Source: Phycisphaerales bacterium (GTDB lineage Bacteria > Planctomycetota > Phycisphaerae > Phycisphaerales > UBA1924). Taken from it: a stretch of DNA of 51,778 nucleotides. The stretch is from positions 1 to 51,778 of the forward strand of contig JADYYE010000053.1 of assembly GCA_020853815.1 (NCBI GenBank). The letters are read 5' to 3'. Under the pieces are notes generated by a model. That model was not told the origin of the DNA and made no database searches. It saw only the letters and a list, made by a program, of their open reading frames with translations. A program made the translations under genes and the position numbers. Positions 34,986 to 43,750 of the stretch are shown here, one piece after another (the first letter of the stretch is position 1; every line of letters begins with the position of its first letter).

Positions 34986-36062
34986 ATGCTCGTTCTCGGG
35001 ATCGAAACCAGTTGCGATGAGACGGCGGCGTCGGTGGTGCGCGATGGGCGCGTGCTGTCGTCGGTCGTCGCGTCGCAGACGGAGCTGCACGAGCTATACG
35101 GCGGCGTCGTGCCGGAGCTTGCCAGCCGGGCGCACCTTGAGCGGATCATGCCGATCGTGTCGCGTGCGATCGCGGACGCGGGGGTGACGCTTCGCGAGAT
35201 CGAGGGCGTGGCGGTGGGAAACCGGCCCGGGTTGATCGGGTCGCTTTTGGTCGGCGTGGCGGCGGCCAAGGCGCTGGCGTGGTCGCTCTCTGTGCCGCTG
35301 GTCGGCGTGGATCATGTGCACGCGCATTTGTTCGCGGGGATGCTCGGGAGGGCGGGTGCGCACGGAGCGGGCGAGGGCGGACCGACGAGCATCGAGTTTC
35401 CGGCGCTGGGGCTGGTCGTGTCGGGCGGGCATACGTCGCTGTATCTCGTGCAATCCTGGACCGAGTTCAAGAGGCTGGGCGCGACGATCGACGACGCCAT
35501 GGGCGAGGCGTTTGACAAGGCGGCGGTGATCCTTGGGCTGCCTTTCCCGGGCGGGCCGAATCTTGATGCGCTGGCACAGAAGCCTGGCGCGAACGATCGC
35601 GCGGTGGAGCTGCCGGTGAGTCGGCTGGGTACGGAGTCGCTTGATTTCTCGTTCTCGGGGCTGAAGACGGCCATGCTGTACGAGGTGCGCGGCGTGCCGG
35701 GGAAGCCTGATGGCGCGCCGCCGGCGATGACTGAGACGCGGCGGGCGGACCTGGCGGCGAGTTTTCAGCGGGCGGCGGTGAAGGCCGCGATCGTGAAGCT
35801 GGAGCGGGCGATCGAGCGCGGCCCGCGCGACGCGGGCGGTGCGTATCGGGCGATGATCGCGGGCGGCGGCGTGACGGCCAACTCGCGGCTTCGTCGCGAG
35901 CTTGCGGAGCTTGCGACGAAGCGCGGACTGCCGCTGGTAATCCCGGCGATGAGCTTGTGCGTGGATAACGCGGCGATGATCGCGGGGCTGGGTGAGGTGA
36001 AGCTGGCGGCGGGCGAGCGGAGCGGCTGGGAATTGGCGGCCGCCCCGACGACGGGGGGATGA
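34986..36062 (+). CDS. tsaD: tRNA N6-adenosine threonylcarbamoyltransferase
   Basis: The 358-residue protein opens with LVLGIETSCDETAASVV and has the metal-binding VDHVHAHLFAGM, LVVSGGHTSLYLV, FPGGPNLDALA and FDFSFSGLKTA-like (LDFSFSGLKTAML) motifs of TsaD. With TsaB, TsaC and TsaE it makes the universal t6A modification at position 37 of ANN-decoding tRNAs. The length is normal. A short insertion (GAGRAGAHGAGEGGPTS region, about residues 120-135) lies after the metal motif. It follows the S41 protease gene by 91 bases on the same strand. Confidence 0.95.
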   Translation: MLVLGIETSCDETAASVVRDGRVLSSVVASQTELHELYGGVVPELASRAHLERIMPIVSRAIADAGVTLREIEGVAVGNRPGLIGSLLVGVAAAKALAWSLSVPLVGVDHVHAHLFAGMLGRAGAHGAGEGGPTSIEFPALGLVVSGGHTSLYLVQSWTEFKRLGATIDDAMGEAFDKAAVILGLPFPGGPNLDALAQKPGANDRAVELPVSRLGTESLDFSFSGLKTAMLYEVRGVPGKPDGAPPAMTETRRADLAASFQRAAVKAAIVKLERAIERGPRDAGGAYRAMIAGGGVTANSRLRRELAELATKRGLPLVIPAMSLCVDNAAMIAGLGEVKLAAGERSGWELAAAPTTGG

Positions 36063-36066
36063 AGAG

Positions 36067-36221
36067 GAAGTGGTCAAGTGGCAAAGTGGTCAGGTGGCAA
36101 AGTGGTCAAGTGGAACCTCTGAACAATTCGAGTTCAGCCGCGAGGTCCGCTTCCAGTGGGTTGAAAAACCGCCTCGGAGAGGCGGGCCACCAAATACTCA
36201 GAGGTTCCAAGTGGCAAAGTG
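36067..36221. repeat. 8-bp tandem array interrupted by the 94-bp element
   Basis: Units of 8 bp follow each other at 36067-36113, alternating AAAGTGGT and CAAGTGGC types with single-base variants. The array resumes at 36208-36221 after the mobile element. Removing the 94-bp element and one 7-bp repeat CAAGTGG (36107-36113 or 36208-36214) restores unit phase and alternation exactly: CAAGTGGC followed by AAAGTG. The array starts 5 bases after the tsaD stop codon. Confidence 0.75.
36114..36207 (-). mobile_element. MITE-like 94-bp element, copy 2 (inverted relative to copy 1)
   Basis: This is the reverse complement of 303-396 with two substitutions. Terminal inverted repeats AACCTCTGA (left) and TCAGAGGTT (right) are perfect here. 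Flanking 7-bp direct repeats CAAGTGG lie at 36107-36113 and 36208-36214. The internal terminator-like hairpin is at 36164-36185 and faces the minus strand (GAGGCGG arm, 3-base loop, CCGCCTC arm, then the A-run that reads TTTTT on the other strand). It has no coding capacity. It sits between tsaD and the release-factor-like gene. Confidence 0.78.
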
Positions 36222-36324
36222 AAGAGGGCGGACTACGGGCGGCTGTGGGGGGAGCTTTGGCCGTCAGGGATCAACGGCCAGTCAGAGTCGGCGACTCCAT
36301 GCGATGTGATACGCTGAGCGAGTC

Positions 36325-36840
36325 GTGAGCGAACGGCCCATCCATCCCGCGGCGCTGGACGAAGAGACGCTGCTCTCGCAGTGCGAAATGACCAAGGGAC
36401 GGTCGTCCGGGCCGGGCGGACAGAACCGCAACAAGGTCGAGACGAAAGTGACGCTGACGCACGGGCCGACGGGCGTGAGTGCGCACGCGGACGAGCGGCG
36501 GAGCGCGATCGAAAATCGGCGCGTTGCGGTGTTCCGCCTGCGGCTGGCGCTGGCGACGGAAGTTCGAATCGGCGTGCCCGCGGGCGAGGTCCGATCGGCG
36601 TTGTGGCTTTCACGCTGCAAGGACGGCCGGGTGGCGTGCAACCCGGAGCATTGGGACTTCCCGTCGCTCCTGGGCGAGGCGCTGGATGTGATCTATGCCG
36701 CGGGGCTTGATGCGCGGAAGGCGTCGGTGCGGTTGTGCTGCACGATGACACAACTGGTGAAGCTGGTGAAGGACCATCCGGCGGCGTTCGAGAAATGGAA
36801 CCGCGATCGTGCGGCGAAGAAGATGCACCCGATGAAGTGA
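36325..36840 (+). CDS. Peptide chain release factor-like protein with GGQ motif
   Basis: The 171-residue protein carries only the peptidyl-hydrolysis domain of class I release factors. MTKGRSSGPGGQNRNKVETK holds the GGQ motif, whose glutamine is methylated in true release factors and promotes peptide release. There is no anticodon-like codon-recognition domain. Small GGQ proteins such as ArfB and the mitochondrial C12orf65 type rescue stalled ribosomes. The C-terminus is basic (NRDRAAKKMHPMK), as in rescue factors that enter the mRNA channel, but shorter than the ArfB tail. GTG 36325 begins the frame. It sits on the same strand as tsaD, but 262 bases of repeats and a mobile element separate them. 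Confidence 0.78.
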   Translation: MSERPIHPAALDEETLLSQCEMTKGRSSGPGGQNRNKVETKVTLTHGPTGVSAHADERRSAIENRRVAVFRLRLALATEVRIGVPAGEVRSALWLSRCKDGRVACNPEHWDFPSLLGEALDVIYAAGLDARKASVRLCCTMTQLVKLVKDHPAAFEKWNRDRAAKKMHPMK

Positions 36841-36960
36841 GGTACTCGGAATCGGTGGGTCGAAGTCCGACGGAACGGGTTCGAGCGACGAGCGATCGGG
36901 GGAATTGAGGCTGATTCAAGGGGGCGAAGCCGAGCGGCCGTGGGCGCCATCCCGCATGTG

Positions 36961-38343
36961 TTACGGGCCTTCGGCCTGAGCGGCGATCCATGAAAACGCG
37001 CTCTTGCTTGCGGCGTTCGGAGCGAAGGTCCAGTGGAAGGCGCCACGCGACGCGATGAATCCCGCGTCGGGGCCCTGGGTGGCCTGGGAAAGTTCGAGCG
37101 TGGCGATGGGCGAAGCGTCGTCGCGGAAGAGCGAGATGGAACCAAGGTCGGCCGAACCCGGCGTGGGCTTGGAGCGCACCTTGTCGGCGCGGGTGTCAAA
37201 GATCAGCGCGAGCAGGTCATCGATGGACTTTGCATCGGCGGGTGCAACCGGTGTGCGGTCGCGGGTCCAGCCCGAGAGCGTGCGGATGAACTCGACCGGC
37301 TTGCCGCCCAGCACGTCGGCGGGCGAGAGCGTGATCCTGGCCACGTCGGCGCGAGGGCCCGGCGCGGGGGAACGTGAGATGACGCTGGCGGGGTCGGTGG
37401 TGAGCGATTCGATGGCTTGGCGAGAGAGCACGAGGGGGGCAGGGCCCCAGAGCGGAGCGCGGGCGGCTCCGGGATCGATCGAGGCGTTGGCACGCGCGAG
37501 GATGGTGGCGCCGCCGACATCGGCGGTGCCGCCGATGAGAAGTTCCTGCATGAGCGTCGAGCGGGTGACTTCCTCGCCGCTGGGGGTGCGTTGATCGAGT
37601 TCGACGCGGATACTCGCGGTGGGGGTTTTCCAGTCGACGCCGGCGTCGGGGATGAATCGCTGGGCCTGGATGGAGGCGAGTGACTTGAGCAATTCATCGA
37701 CGATGGCGCGATCGGCGGGCTCGGCGACGGGCTTGACGATGGCCCACTGCCGGCCGACGCGGGCGAGCGAGAGTTCTTGGCCGCCGGTCGAGATCGAGAG
37801 GCGCGACGCCTCGGCGATCGGGGAAGGAAAGGCGGCGGGGTCACGCCACACGGCGGGGTCGGGCGTGGTGAGCACGGAATGAAGACCGGTGTCGATGAGC
37901 GCGAGCGAAATGTCGTTGAGGCGTAACGCGGCGCGACCTGAGACGAGCGATTCGTCGATCGTCGCGGTGATCTTCGCGGCGCCGATCGCGATCGAGAGGT
38001 TCGACGATTTCGTCGGGGCGAGATCAGAGGGAATGCTCGTGACGAGCGCGGAGAGCAGGCGCAGCACGGCGCGAACGCGGGGCGTCGAGGCGGGCCAGCT
38101 TTGATCCTGGCTCCCTTCCCTCCATGTGAGCATCCAGCGATCGTTGGCGGCGTCGATACAGGCGAGTTTCATCGACTTTCCCGAGCTGTGCGAGAGCTCG
38201 ATCGCATCGGACTTTGACAGATCGGAGTTTGCGAAGAGCTTTGTCGGTGTGGCGACTTCGCGCGGCGAACGAGTGACGAGCCACGTTGGGATCGCCAGCG
38301 CGATCGTCAGAACCACCAGCGCGATGACTCCCTTGAGCGACAT
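36961..38343 (-). CDS. DUF4340-like membrane-anchored protein
   Basis: The 460-residue protein has a single N-terminal hydrophobic segment (VIALVVLTIALAIPTWLV, about residues 6-23). It continues as a soluble region with repeated beta-rich units such as DRWMLTWREG...SWPASTPRVRAVLRLLSAL and WAIVKPVAEPADRAIVDELLKSL. That pattern of a tryptophan-containing strand followed by variable-residue selection helices is seen in DUF4340 proteins. They often sit beside ABC exporters of the gliding or auxiliary type, but none is found here. It starts 16 bases after the metF stop, so it is probably the last gene of that operon. The function is unknown. Confidence 0.5.
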   Translation of the reverse strand: MSLKGVIALVVLTIALAIPTWLVTRSPREVATPTKLFANSDLSKSDAIELSHSSGKSMKLACIDAANDRWMLTWREGSQDQSWPASTPRVRAVLRLLSALVTSIPSDLAPTKSSNLSIAIGAAKITATIDESLVSGRAALRLNDISLALIDTGLHSVLTTPDPAVWRDPAAFPSPIAEASRLSISTGGQELSLARVGRQWAIVKPVAEPADRAIVDELLKSLASIQAQRFIPDAGVDWKTPTASIRVELDQRTPSGEEVTRSTLMQELLIGGTADVGGATILARANASIDPGAARAPLWGPAPLVLSRQAIESLTTDPASVISRSPAPGPRADVARITLSPADVLGGKPVEFIRTLSGWTRDRTPVAPADAKSIDDLLALIFDTRADKVRSKPTPGSADLGSISLFRDDASPIATLELSQATQGPDAGFIASRGAFHWTFAPNAASKSAFSWIAAQAEGP

Positions 38344-38359
38344 GGCGTGGAGTGTACCA

Positions 38360-39274
38360 CTACAGGAGGCCGAGCGAGTCTTGCACGCCCAGCGTGGCGT
38401 AGACGTCGCGGGTCGCGGTGGATTTGTTGAGGGTGTAGAAGTGGATTCCGGCGGCGCGGTGGTCGAGCAGGTCGCGGCATTGCTCGGTCGCCCAGTGGGT
38501 GCCCACGCGCCGGACCGATTCGTCGTTGCCCCCGGCGCGGTTCACCGCGCGGATGAGGGGCGCGGGGTAGCGAGAGCCCGCGGCGAGCTCCGCCATCTTT
38601 TTCATGCCCTGGAGCGACGTGATGGGCATGATTCCCGCGATGATGGGCACACGAATGCCCGCGAGTTCGCAGCGATCGCGGAAGTCGTAGAAGTCGCGGT
38701 TGTCGAAGAAGAGCTGAGTGATGATGAAGTGCGCGCCCTGATCGACCTTTGCCTTGAGGCGTTCGATTTCCAGCATGCGATTGGGAGTTTCGGCGTGCCC
38801 CTCGGGATAGCCCGCGACGCCGATCGTGAAGCCGCGACGCTCGGGATGACGCCCGGATTCATTAAACCTTCGTACGCGTGCGACGAGGTCGGCCGCCTGC
38901 CGGAGGTCCTTGTAGATGTTGACGCCCGCGGGTGTGTCCCTGGGCACGTCGCCGCGGAGGGCGAGGAGCTTGTTGATGCCGGCCTGGGCGTAGCGTTCGA
39001 GGATCGCGTCGATCTCCTCGCCCGAGTGCCCGACGCAGGTGAGGTGGGGCATGGGATCGAGCGCGGTGGTGGAGCGGAGCTTCACGACCAAGTCGTGGGT
39101 GATCTGGCGCGTGCTCCCGCCGGCGCCGTAGGTGACGGACACGAACGTGGGCTTGAGCTTCTCGAACTCGCGGATGTGCTCGAGGAGGTCGGCCGAGGCG
39201 CTCTCGGAGCGCGGCGGAAAGAACTCGAACGAAAACGTCGTTCGTCGGGTGTTGAAAGCGTCGAGCAGGTGCAT
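38360..39274 (-). CDS. metF: 5,10-methylenetetrahydrofolate reductase
   Basis: The 304-residue protein has FSFEFFPPRSE near the start, FVSVTYGAGGSTR, HLTCVGHS, LALRGDVP, IGVAGYPEGH and FIITQLFFDN, the FAD- and folate-binding motifs of MetF. It reduces methylene-tetrahydrofolate to methyl-tetrahydrofolate, the methyl donor for methionine synthesis. It lies 29 bases after glgP and 16 before the DUF4340-like gene, in the same reverse set as ahcY. ATG 39274 begins MHLLDAFN, just before the core. The longer frame adds unrelated residues. Confidence 0.93.
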   Translation of the reverse strand: MHLLDAFNTRRTTFSFEFFPPRSESASADLLEHIREFEKLKPTFVSVTYGAGGSTRQITHDLVVKLRSTTALDPMPHLTCVGHSGEEIDAILERYAQAGINKLLALRGDVPRDTPAGVNIYKDLRQAADLVARVRRFNESGRHPERRGFTIGVAGYPEGHAETPNRMLEIERLKAKVDQGAHFIITQLFFDNRDFYDFRDRCELAGIRVPIIAGIMPITSLQGMKKMAELAAGSRYPAPLIRAVNRAGGNDESVRRVGTHWATEQCRDLLDHRAAGIHFYTLNKSTATRDVYATLGVQDSLGLL

Positions 39275-39303
39275 GGGATGAAGCCCGGTCTCCGATCGCC
39301 CGT

Positions 39304-40965
39304 TCAGCCGAAGTACAGTCGCGACGCGTAATCCTGGATCATGCGGTGGGCGGAAAAGCGGGGGCCGTTGAGCGCCACCGCGTGCTTGCAGATCGACGCC
39401 CACGTGGCGCGATCGCGGTACGCGGGAAGGACGCGAGTCGCCAAAGTCGCGAAGAGGTCGGCGGCATCCTGCTCGTCGCTCTGCCCTTCGGCGCCGACGA
39501 ACCAGCCCGTCACGCCCTCGACGCAGCCCTCGAGCCACCACCCGTCCGGCGTGGAGAGCGAGGGCACGCCGTTGGCGGCGGCCTTCATCCCGCTGGTGCC
39601 CGACGCTTCGAGGGGCGGACGCGGCGTGTTGACCCAGACGTCGACGCCGGACACGATGGTTCGCGCCTGCTCCATGTCGTAATCGGGCAGGAAGACGACG
39701 CGGACGCGATCGCGGAGTCGCTCGGCGGCGGCGTGGATCTCGCGGATGATGCCGCGCCCGATGCCGTCGCCCGGATGGGCCTTGCCTGAGTAGACGATCT
39801 GCAGCCCGCCGGCGCTGGCGGCGATCGCGGCGAGCTTAGCGGGATCGGAGAGGAGCATCGCGGGTCGCTTGTATTCGGTCTGGCGGCGTGCGAAGCCCAG
39901 GGTGAGCAAACGCGGATCGAGCGAGATGCCGACGCGCTGCTGCACCATGCCCGCGAGCGCCTCCTTGGCCTCGTAACGAGCGGACAGCATGTCGTCGTCG
40001 CGCACCGCGAGGACCTGCATGAGTTCGGCGGTGTCGGCACGCCAGCTCTGCGCGACGGAGTCGTACAGCGCGGCCATGGTCGGGGTGACCCACGTGGCCG
40101 TGTGTACCCCGTTGGTGATATGCGTGATCGATGCGCCGGGGAACATGTTGCGGGTGACCTCGCCGTGACGGCGGGCGACGCCGTTGACCTTTCCGGCGAG
40201 GTTGATGAGGAATCGCGTGGTGTGGAACATGCCGCCCTGGGTACACAGGTCGGGGCGGTCAAAGACGGGGTGGTTGCCGACGGCGGCGCGGACCTGATCG
40301 AGCTGGAACTGGTCGTGCCCGCCTGGGATGGGAGTGTGGGTTGTGAAGATACAGTGTTTCCGCACCTCGAGCACCATCGCGTCGTCGATGATGTTGGTGT
40401 TTCGGATGGCGAGTTGCTCGCTGAGGAGTTCGACGGCGAGCAACGCCGCGTGCCCTTCGTTGAGGTGGAAGAGGTCGATCTGGTGTCCGATCGCGCGGAG
40501 CATTCGGCGTGCCCCGATGCCCAGCACGATCTCCTGCGCGAGGCGCTTGTCGGTGCCCGACGCGTAGAGCGCGTCGGTGATGTTGCGGTCGTCGGGGTGG
40601 TTGAGGTCGATGTTGGTGTCGAGGAAGTAGACGAAGCACTCCGAGCCGTACACGCCGCGGACGATGCGGCGCCAGGCGCGGATGTAGACGCGTCGCCCGA
40701 AGATCGGCACGCTGACGAGCGCGTCGACGGGTTCGAGCGAACGCTCGGGGTTCCACGCGGTCGGGACTTCGGTCTGCTGCCCCTGCGCGTCGATTCGCTG
40801 GGTGAAATAGCCGTCGCGGTAGAGGAGCGTGGCCGCGACGAAGGTGAGCCCAAGGTCGGCGGCGGCGCGAACGGTGTCGCCCGCGAGGATGCCCAGGCCG
40901 CCCGCGTAGGTCGGGATGGAGGCGTCGAGGCCGATCTCCATCGAGAGGTAGCCGATTGTTCTCAT
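39304..40965 (-). CDS. glgP: Alpha-glucan phosphorylase (short GT35 type)
   Basis: The 553-residue protein begins MRTIGYLSMEIGLDASIPTY, then GLGILAGDT, HLNEGHAAL, VWVNTPRPPLEASGTSGMKA and NGVPSLSTPDGWW, the signatures of alpha-glucan/maltodextrin phosphorylases of the shorter bacterial group. With PLP it releases glucose-1-phosphate from glycogen-like polymers. GGAGCGCCCC precedes ATG 40965. It is flanked by ahcY 78 bases upstream and metF 29 bases downstream on the same strand, an unusual place for a glucan enzyme. The intact catalytic end (SGTSGMKAA) suggests an active enzyme. Confidence 0.88.
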   Translation of the reverse strand: MRTIGYLSMEIGLDASIPTYAGGLGILAGDTVRAAADLGLTFVAATLLYRDGYFTQRIDAQGQQTEVPTAWNPERSLEPVDALVSVPIFGRRVYIRAWRRIVRGVYGSECFVYFLDTNIDLNHPDDRNITDALYASGTDKRLAQEIVLGIGARRMLRAIGHQIDLFHLNEGHAALLAVELLSEQLAIRNTNIIDDAMVLEVRKHCIFTTHTPIPGGHDQFQLDQVRAAVGNHPVFDRPDLCTQGGMFHTTRFLINLAGKVNGVARRHGEVTRNMFPGASITHITNGVHTATWVTPTMAALYDSVAQSWRADTAELMQVLAVRDDDMLSARYEAKEALAGMVQQRVGISLDPRLLTLGFARRQTEYKRPAMLLSDPAKLAAIAASAGGLQIVYSGKAHPGDGIGRGIIREIHAAAERLRDRVRVVFLPDYDMEQARTIVSGVDVWVNTPRPPLEASGTSGMKAAANGVPSLSTPDGWWLEGCVEGVTGWFVGAEGQSDEQDAADLFATLATRVLPAYRDRATWASICKHAVALNGPRFSAHRMIQDYASRLYFG

Positions 40966-41043
40966 GGGGCGCTCCGTGCCGGGTCGGGAAAGGGCAGACG
41001 CCGCCCGGGAAGACGGCGTCGCCCGAAGGTTAGTCAATCCGAA

Positions 41044-42594
41044 TCAATAGCGGTAGTGGTCGGACTTGTACGGGCCGTCGACCGACACGCCGAGGTAGGC
41101 GGCCTGCTCGGGCGAGAGCTTGGTGAGGCGGACGCCGAGCTTCTCGAGGTGGAGTCGGGCGACTTCCTCGTCGAGCTTTTTGGGGAGCGTGTAGACCTTG
41201 CCGCTCTCGTACTTGAAGCCGGAGAGCGTGGGCTTGTTGTTCGCGCTGAACCACAGATCGAGCTGCGCGATGGTCTGGTTGGTGAACGAGCTGGACATCA
41301 CGAACGACGGGTGTCCCGTGGCGCAGCCGAGGTTCATGAGGCGGCCTTCGGCGAGCACCAGGATGCTCTTGCCCGACTTCTTGAACACGAATTCGTCGTA
41401 CTGGGCCTTGATGTTGACGCGTTCGACGCTGCCGGCCTTGGTCGCGGCGTACAGGGCGGCCATGTCGATCTCGTTGTCGAAATGCCCGATGTTCGCCACG
41501 ATCGCCTTGTCCTTCATCCGCTTCATGTGATCGATCGTGATCACGTTTTTGTTGCCGGTCGCGGTGATGAAGATGTCGGCGGTGTCCACGGCGTCTTCGA
41601 GCGTGGCGATCTGGTAGCCCTCCATGGCCGCCTGGAGCGCGTTGATGGGATCGATCTCGGTGACGATGACGCGGCAGCCCTGGCCGCGCAGCGCCTGGCA
41701 GCAGCCCTTGCCCACGTCGCCATAGCCGAGCACCATCGCGACCTTGCCCGAGAGCATGACGTCGGTGGCGCGGTTCAGGCCGTCGACCAGCGAGTGGCGG
41801 CAGCCGTAGAGGTTGTCGAACTTGCTCTTGGTGGCGCTGTCGTTGACGTTGATGGCGGCGAAGGCGAGCTGACCCTTCTTCTGCATCTCGTAGAGGCGAT
41901 GCACGCCGGTGGTCGTCTCTTCGGAGACGCCCTTGATGTTCTTGATGATGTTCGTGTAGTAGGTCGCATCGTTCTTCAGGCTCTCGCGGAGAACCGAGAG
42001 AATGACGCCCCATTCCTCGGGGTCGGACTTGGCGTTGAACGCGGGAACTTTGCCGGCTTTCTCGAACTCCGCGCCCTTGTGGACCAGGAGCGTCGCGTCG
42101 CCGCCGTCGTCGAGAAGGAGGTTCGGCCCGATGACCGAGCCCTTGGCGTCGGTGAACTTCAGGATCTGCTCGGTACACCACCAATACTCTTCGAGCGTCT
42201 CGCCCTTCCACGCGAACACCGGGATGCCGCGCGGTTCGTTGGGCGTGCCGGTCGGGCCGACGGCGACCGCGGCGGCCGCGTGATCCTGCGTGCTGAAGAT
42301 GTTGCAGCTGGCCCAGCGGACGTCGGCGCCGAGCTCGACGAGCGTCTCGATCAGCACGGCGGTCTGCACCGTCATGTGGAGCGAGCCGGAGATTCGCGCG
42401 CCGGCCAGCGGCTTCTTGCCCCGGTAGCGATCGCGCAGCGCCATCAGCCCCGGCATCTCGTGCTCGGCGAGCCGGATTTCCTTGCGCCCGAGCTCGTGCT
42501 GCGAGAGGTCCCTGACCTTGAATTCGAGCTTCGTGGGTTTGGAGGTCTTCGAGACGGTCTTCGGGCCGGTGGGCTTGCTGCTCAGGGCGGTCAT
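41044..42594 (-). CDS. ahcY: Adenosylhomocysteinase (S-adenosylhomocysteine hydrolase)
   Basis: The 516-residue protein has [16 protein letters not shown], the NAD-binding GYGDVGKGC, the cofactor-contact [10 protein letters not shown] and the family C-terminus SDHYRY. It splits S-adenosylhomocysteine into adenosine and homocysteine, removing the product inhibitor of methyltransferases. It is somewhat longer than the usual 430-470 residues, partly through a Lys/Ser/Thr-rich N-terminal extension of about 22 residues. AAAGGA precedes ATG 42594. It lies 87 bases downstream of a SahR-like regulator gene, which probably controls it. Confidence 0.95.
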   Translation of the reverse strand: MTALSSKPTGPKTVSKTSKPTKLEFKVRDLSQHELGRKEIRLAEHEMPGLMALRDRYRGKKPLAGARISGSLHMTVQTAVLIETLVELGADVRWASCNIFSTQDHAAAAVAVGPTGTPNEPRGIPVFAWKGETLEEYWWCTEQILKFTDAKGSVIGPNLLLDDGGDATLLVHKGAEFEKAGKVPAFNAKSDPEEWGVILSVLRESLKNDATYYTNIIKNIKGVSEETTTGVHRLYEMQKKGQLAFAAINVNDSATKSKFDNLYGCRHSLVDGLNRATDVMLSGKVAMVLGYGDVGKGCCQALRGQGCRVIVTEIDPINALQAAMEGYQIATLEDAVDTADIFITATGNKNVITIDHMKRMKDKAIVANIGHFDNEIDMAALYAATKAGSVERVNIKAQYDEFVFKKSGKSILVLAEGRLMNLGCATGHPSFVMSSSFTNQTIAQLDLWFSANNKPTLSGFKYESGKVYTLPKKLDEEVARLHLEKLGVRLTKLSPEQAAYLGVSVDGPYKSDHYRY

Positions 42595-42681
42595 CGTGGT
42601 TCCTTTATTTCTCGGACTCTTGCGTCGGTCAAAGAGGGTGATCGGCGATTGAACACCGCGGGATACGAATTAGGCGTGAGA

Positions 42682-43641
42682 TCAGGATTCCTCGGTTCCG
42701 ATGGCGACGAACAGGCCCGGACCCTTGGCGTCGACCTCTCGGGAGAGCTCGCGGAAGGTGGTTGGGGAAAGGCCCGCTTCTCGGATAAGCGCATCAATGG
42801 CCTTGCGGGCGAAGCCAAGGTGCTTGTGCCCCATCACACGCCGGAAATCCTCGCGGTTGTGGTCGAGCATGTCGATCAGCACCACGCGACCGCCTGGCCT
42901 GGTGACGCGGGCCATCTCGCGGAGCATTGAGGCGGGCTCTTCGATGTGATGGAGCACCAGAGCGGCGATCGCGATATCGACGCTGGCGGCTTTGAGCGGG
43001 AGCGACTCGCCGGTGGCTTGAACGAAATCGATGTTGCGGCGATCTCCCAGGCGCCGCCGGGCCGCGTCGAGCATGGGCTCCGACGAGTCGACCGCGATGA
43101 CGCGCGAGACCCAGGGGGAAACTTGCTCCGCGATGTTGCCCGTGCCGCAGCCGATGTCGGCGATGACGGCGTCCCGCGGCAGAAGCGCGAGCAGCGCCTC
43201 GCCCGTGAATCGACCGCCAAACAGGCTCGCCCGCAGCGCGTCCCATTCGCCCGCGACGCGCCCGAAGAAGGTCTGGCTGTCGGTGCGCCGGGCGGCGAGC
43301 ACGGCCTTGAGACGCCGCTTGTCCTCGCGACCTTCGGTGACGTCGGGACGACGCTCGAACTCGTCGCGCACCGCGATCCACAGGGCGCGGGCGGACTGGT
43401 CAAGCTCGTCAAAGATGACTCGGTACAGCGTCGCGGTGCCCTCGGATCGACGCACCAGCCAGGCTGAATCGGTCAGCACCTTTAGGTGGCGGCTTACAGT
43501 CGATTGCGGGAGCTGAACCACCTGCGCCAGCTCGCCGACCGACAGCTCGTGTCCGTCGAGAATCCGCAGCACGCGCAGACGCGTGGGCTCGGCCAGGACG
43601 GCCAGGTGGTCGGACAGGTTGCGGGCGGCTGTTCGCTTCAT
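42682..43641 (-). CDS. ArsR-family regulator fused to a SAM-type methyltransferase domain (SahR-like)
   Basis: The 319-residue protein has two parts. Residues 8-85 form an ArsR winged helix (LAEPTRLRVLRILDG, LPQSTVSRHLKVL) without the metal-binding cysteines of ArsR. Residues 125-315 form a class I methyltransferase fold with motif I VIADIGCGTGN (159-169). Fusions of this kind include SahR, a repressor that senses S-adenosylhomocysteine through the methyltransferase domain and controls ahcY, metF and related genes in proteobacteria. The adjacency to ahcY and then metF strongly suggests the same job here. A palindrome (43648-43655) a few bases upstream of the start could be an autoregulatory operator. 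Whether the methyltransferase part is catalytic is unknown. Confidence 0.78.
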   Translation of the reverse strand: MKRTAARNLSDHLAVLAEPTRLRVLRILDGHELSVGELAQVVQLPQSTVSRHLKVLTDSAWLVRRSEGTATLYRVIFDELDQSARALWIAVRDEFERRPDVTEGREDKRRLKAVLAARRTDSQTFFGRVAGEWDALRASLFGGRFTGEALLALLPRDAVIADIGCGTGNIAEQVSPWVSRVIAVDSSEPMLDAARRRLGDRRNIDFVQATGESLPLKAASVDIAIAALVLHHIEEPASMLREMARVTRPGGRVVLIDMLDHNREDFRRVMGHKHLGFARKAIDALIREAGLSPTTFRELSREVDAKGPGLFVAIGTEES

Positions 43642-43644
43642 CCG

Positions 43645-43658
43645 TTGATCCGGATAAA
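43645..43658. promoter_or_regulatory. Candidate operator of the SahR-like regulator
   Basis: TTGATCCGGATAAA contains the perfect palindrome ATCCGGAT (43648-43655) with partly symmetric flanks. It lies 4-17 bases upstream of the regulator's ATG. A looser relative (TGATCGGCGATTGA, 42639-42652) lies in the ahcY leader. Both are candidates only. I cannot compare them with an established SahR motif. Confidence 0.35.
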
Positions 43659-43750
43659 GCGTAGAATCAGAAAGCCGTGTGTCAAGAGGGCGAAATGTGG
43701 TGGTTCCGATTCATCCGGGGCTGGACAGTACGATCAGAGCCGGTCGGGGA

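Noticed and set aside
36067-36113. The 8-bp units as iterons of a replication origin
   Set aside because: There is no replication gene, no DnaA boxes and no AT-rich block nearby. The array just follows tsaD.
42595-42681. An S-adenosylhomocysteine riboswitch in the ahcY leader
   Set aside because: The 87-base leader shows none of the conserved core or pairing expected. A protein regulator gene next door explains control more simply.
40102-42930. A 942-codon plus-strand frame opposite glgP, ahcY and the regulator
   Set aside because: It covers three clear minus-strand genes on the opposite strand and shows only valine-, aspartate- and glutamate-rich shadow composition.
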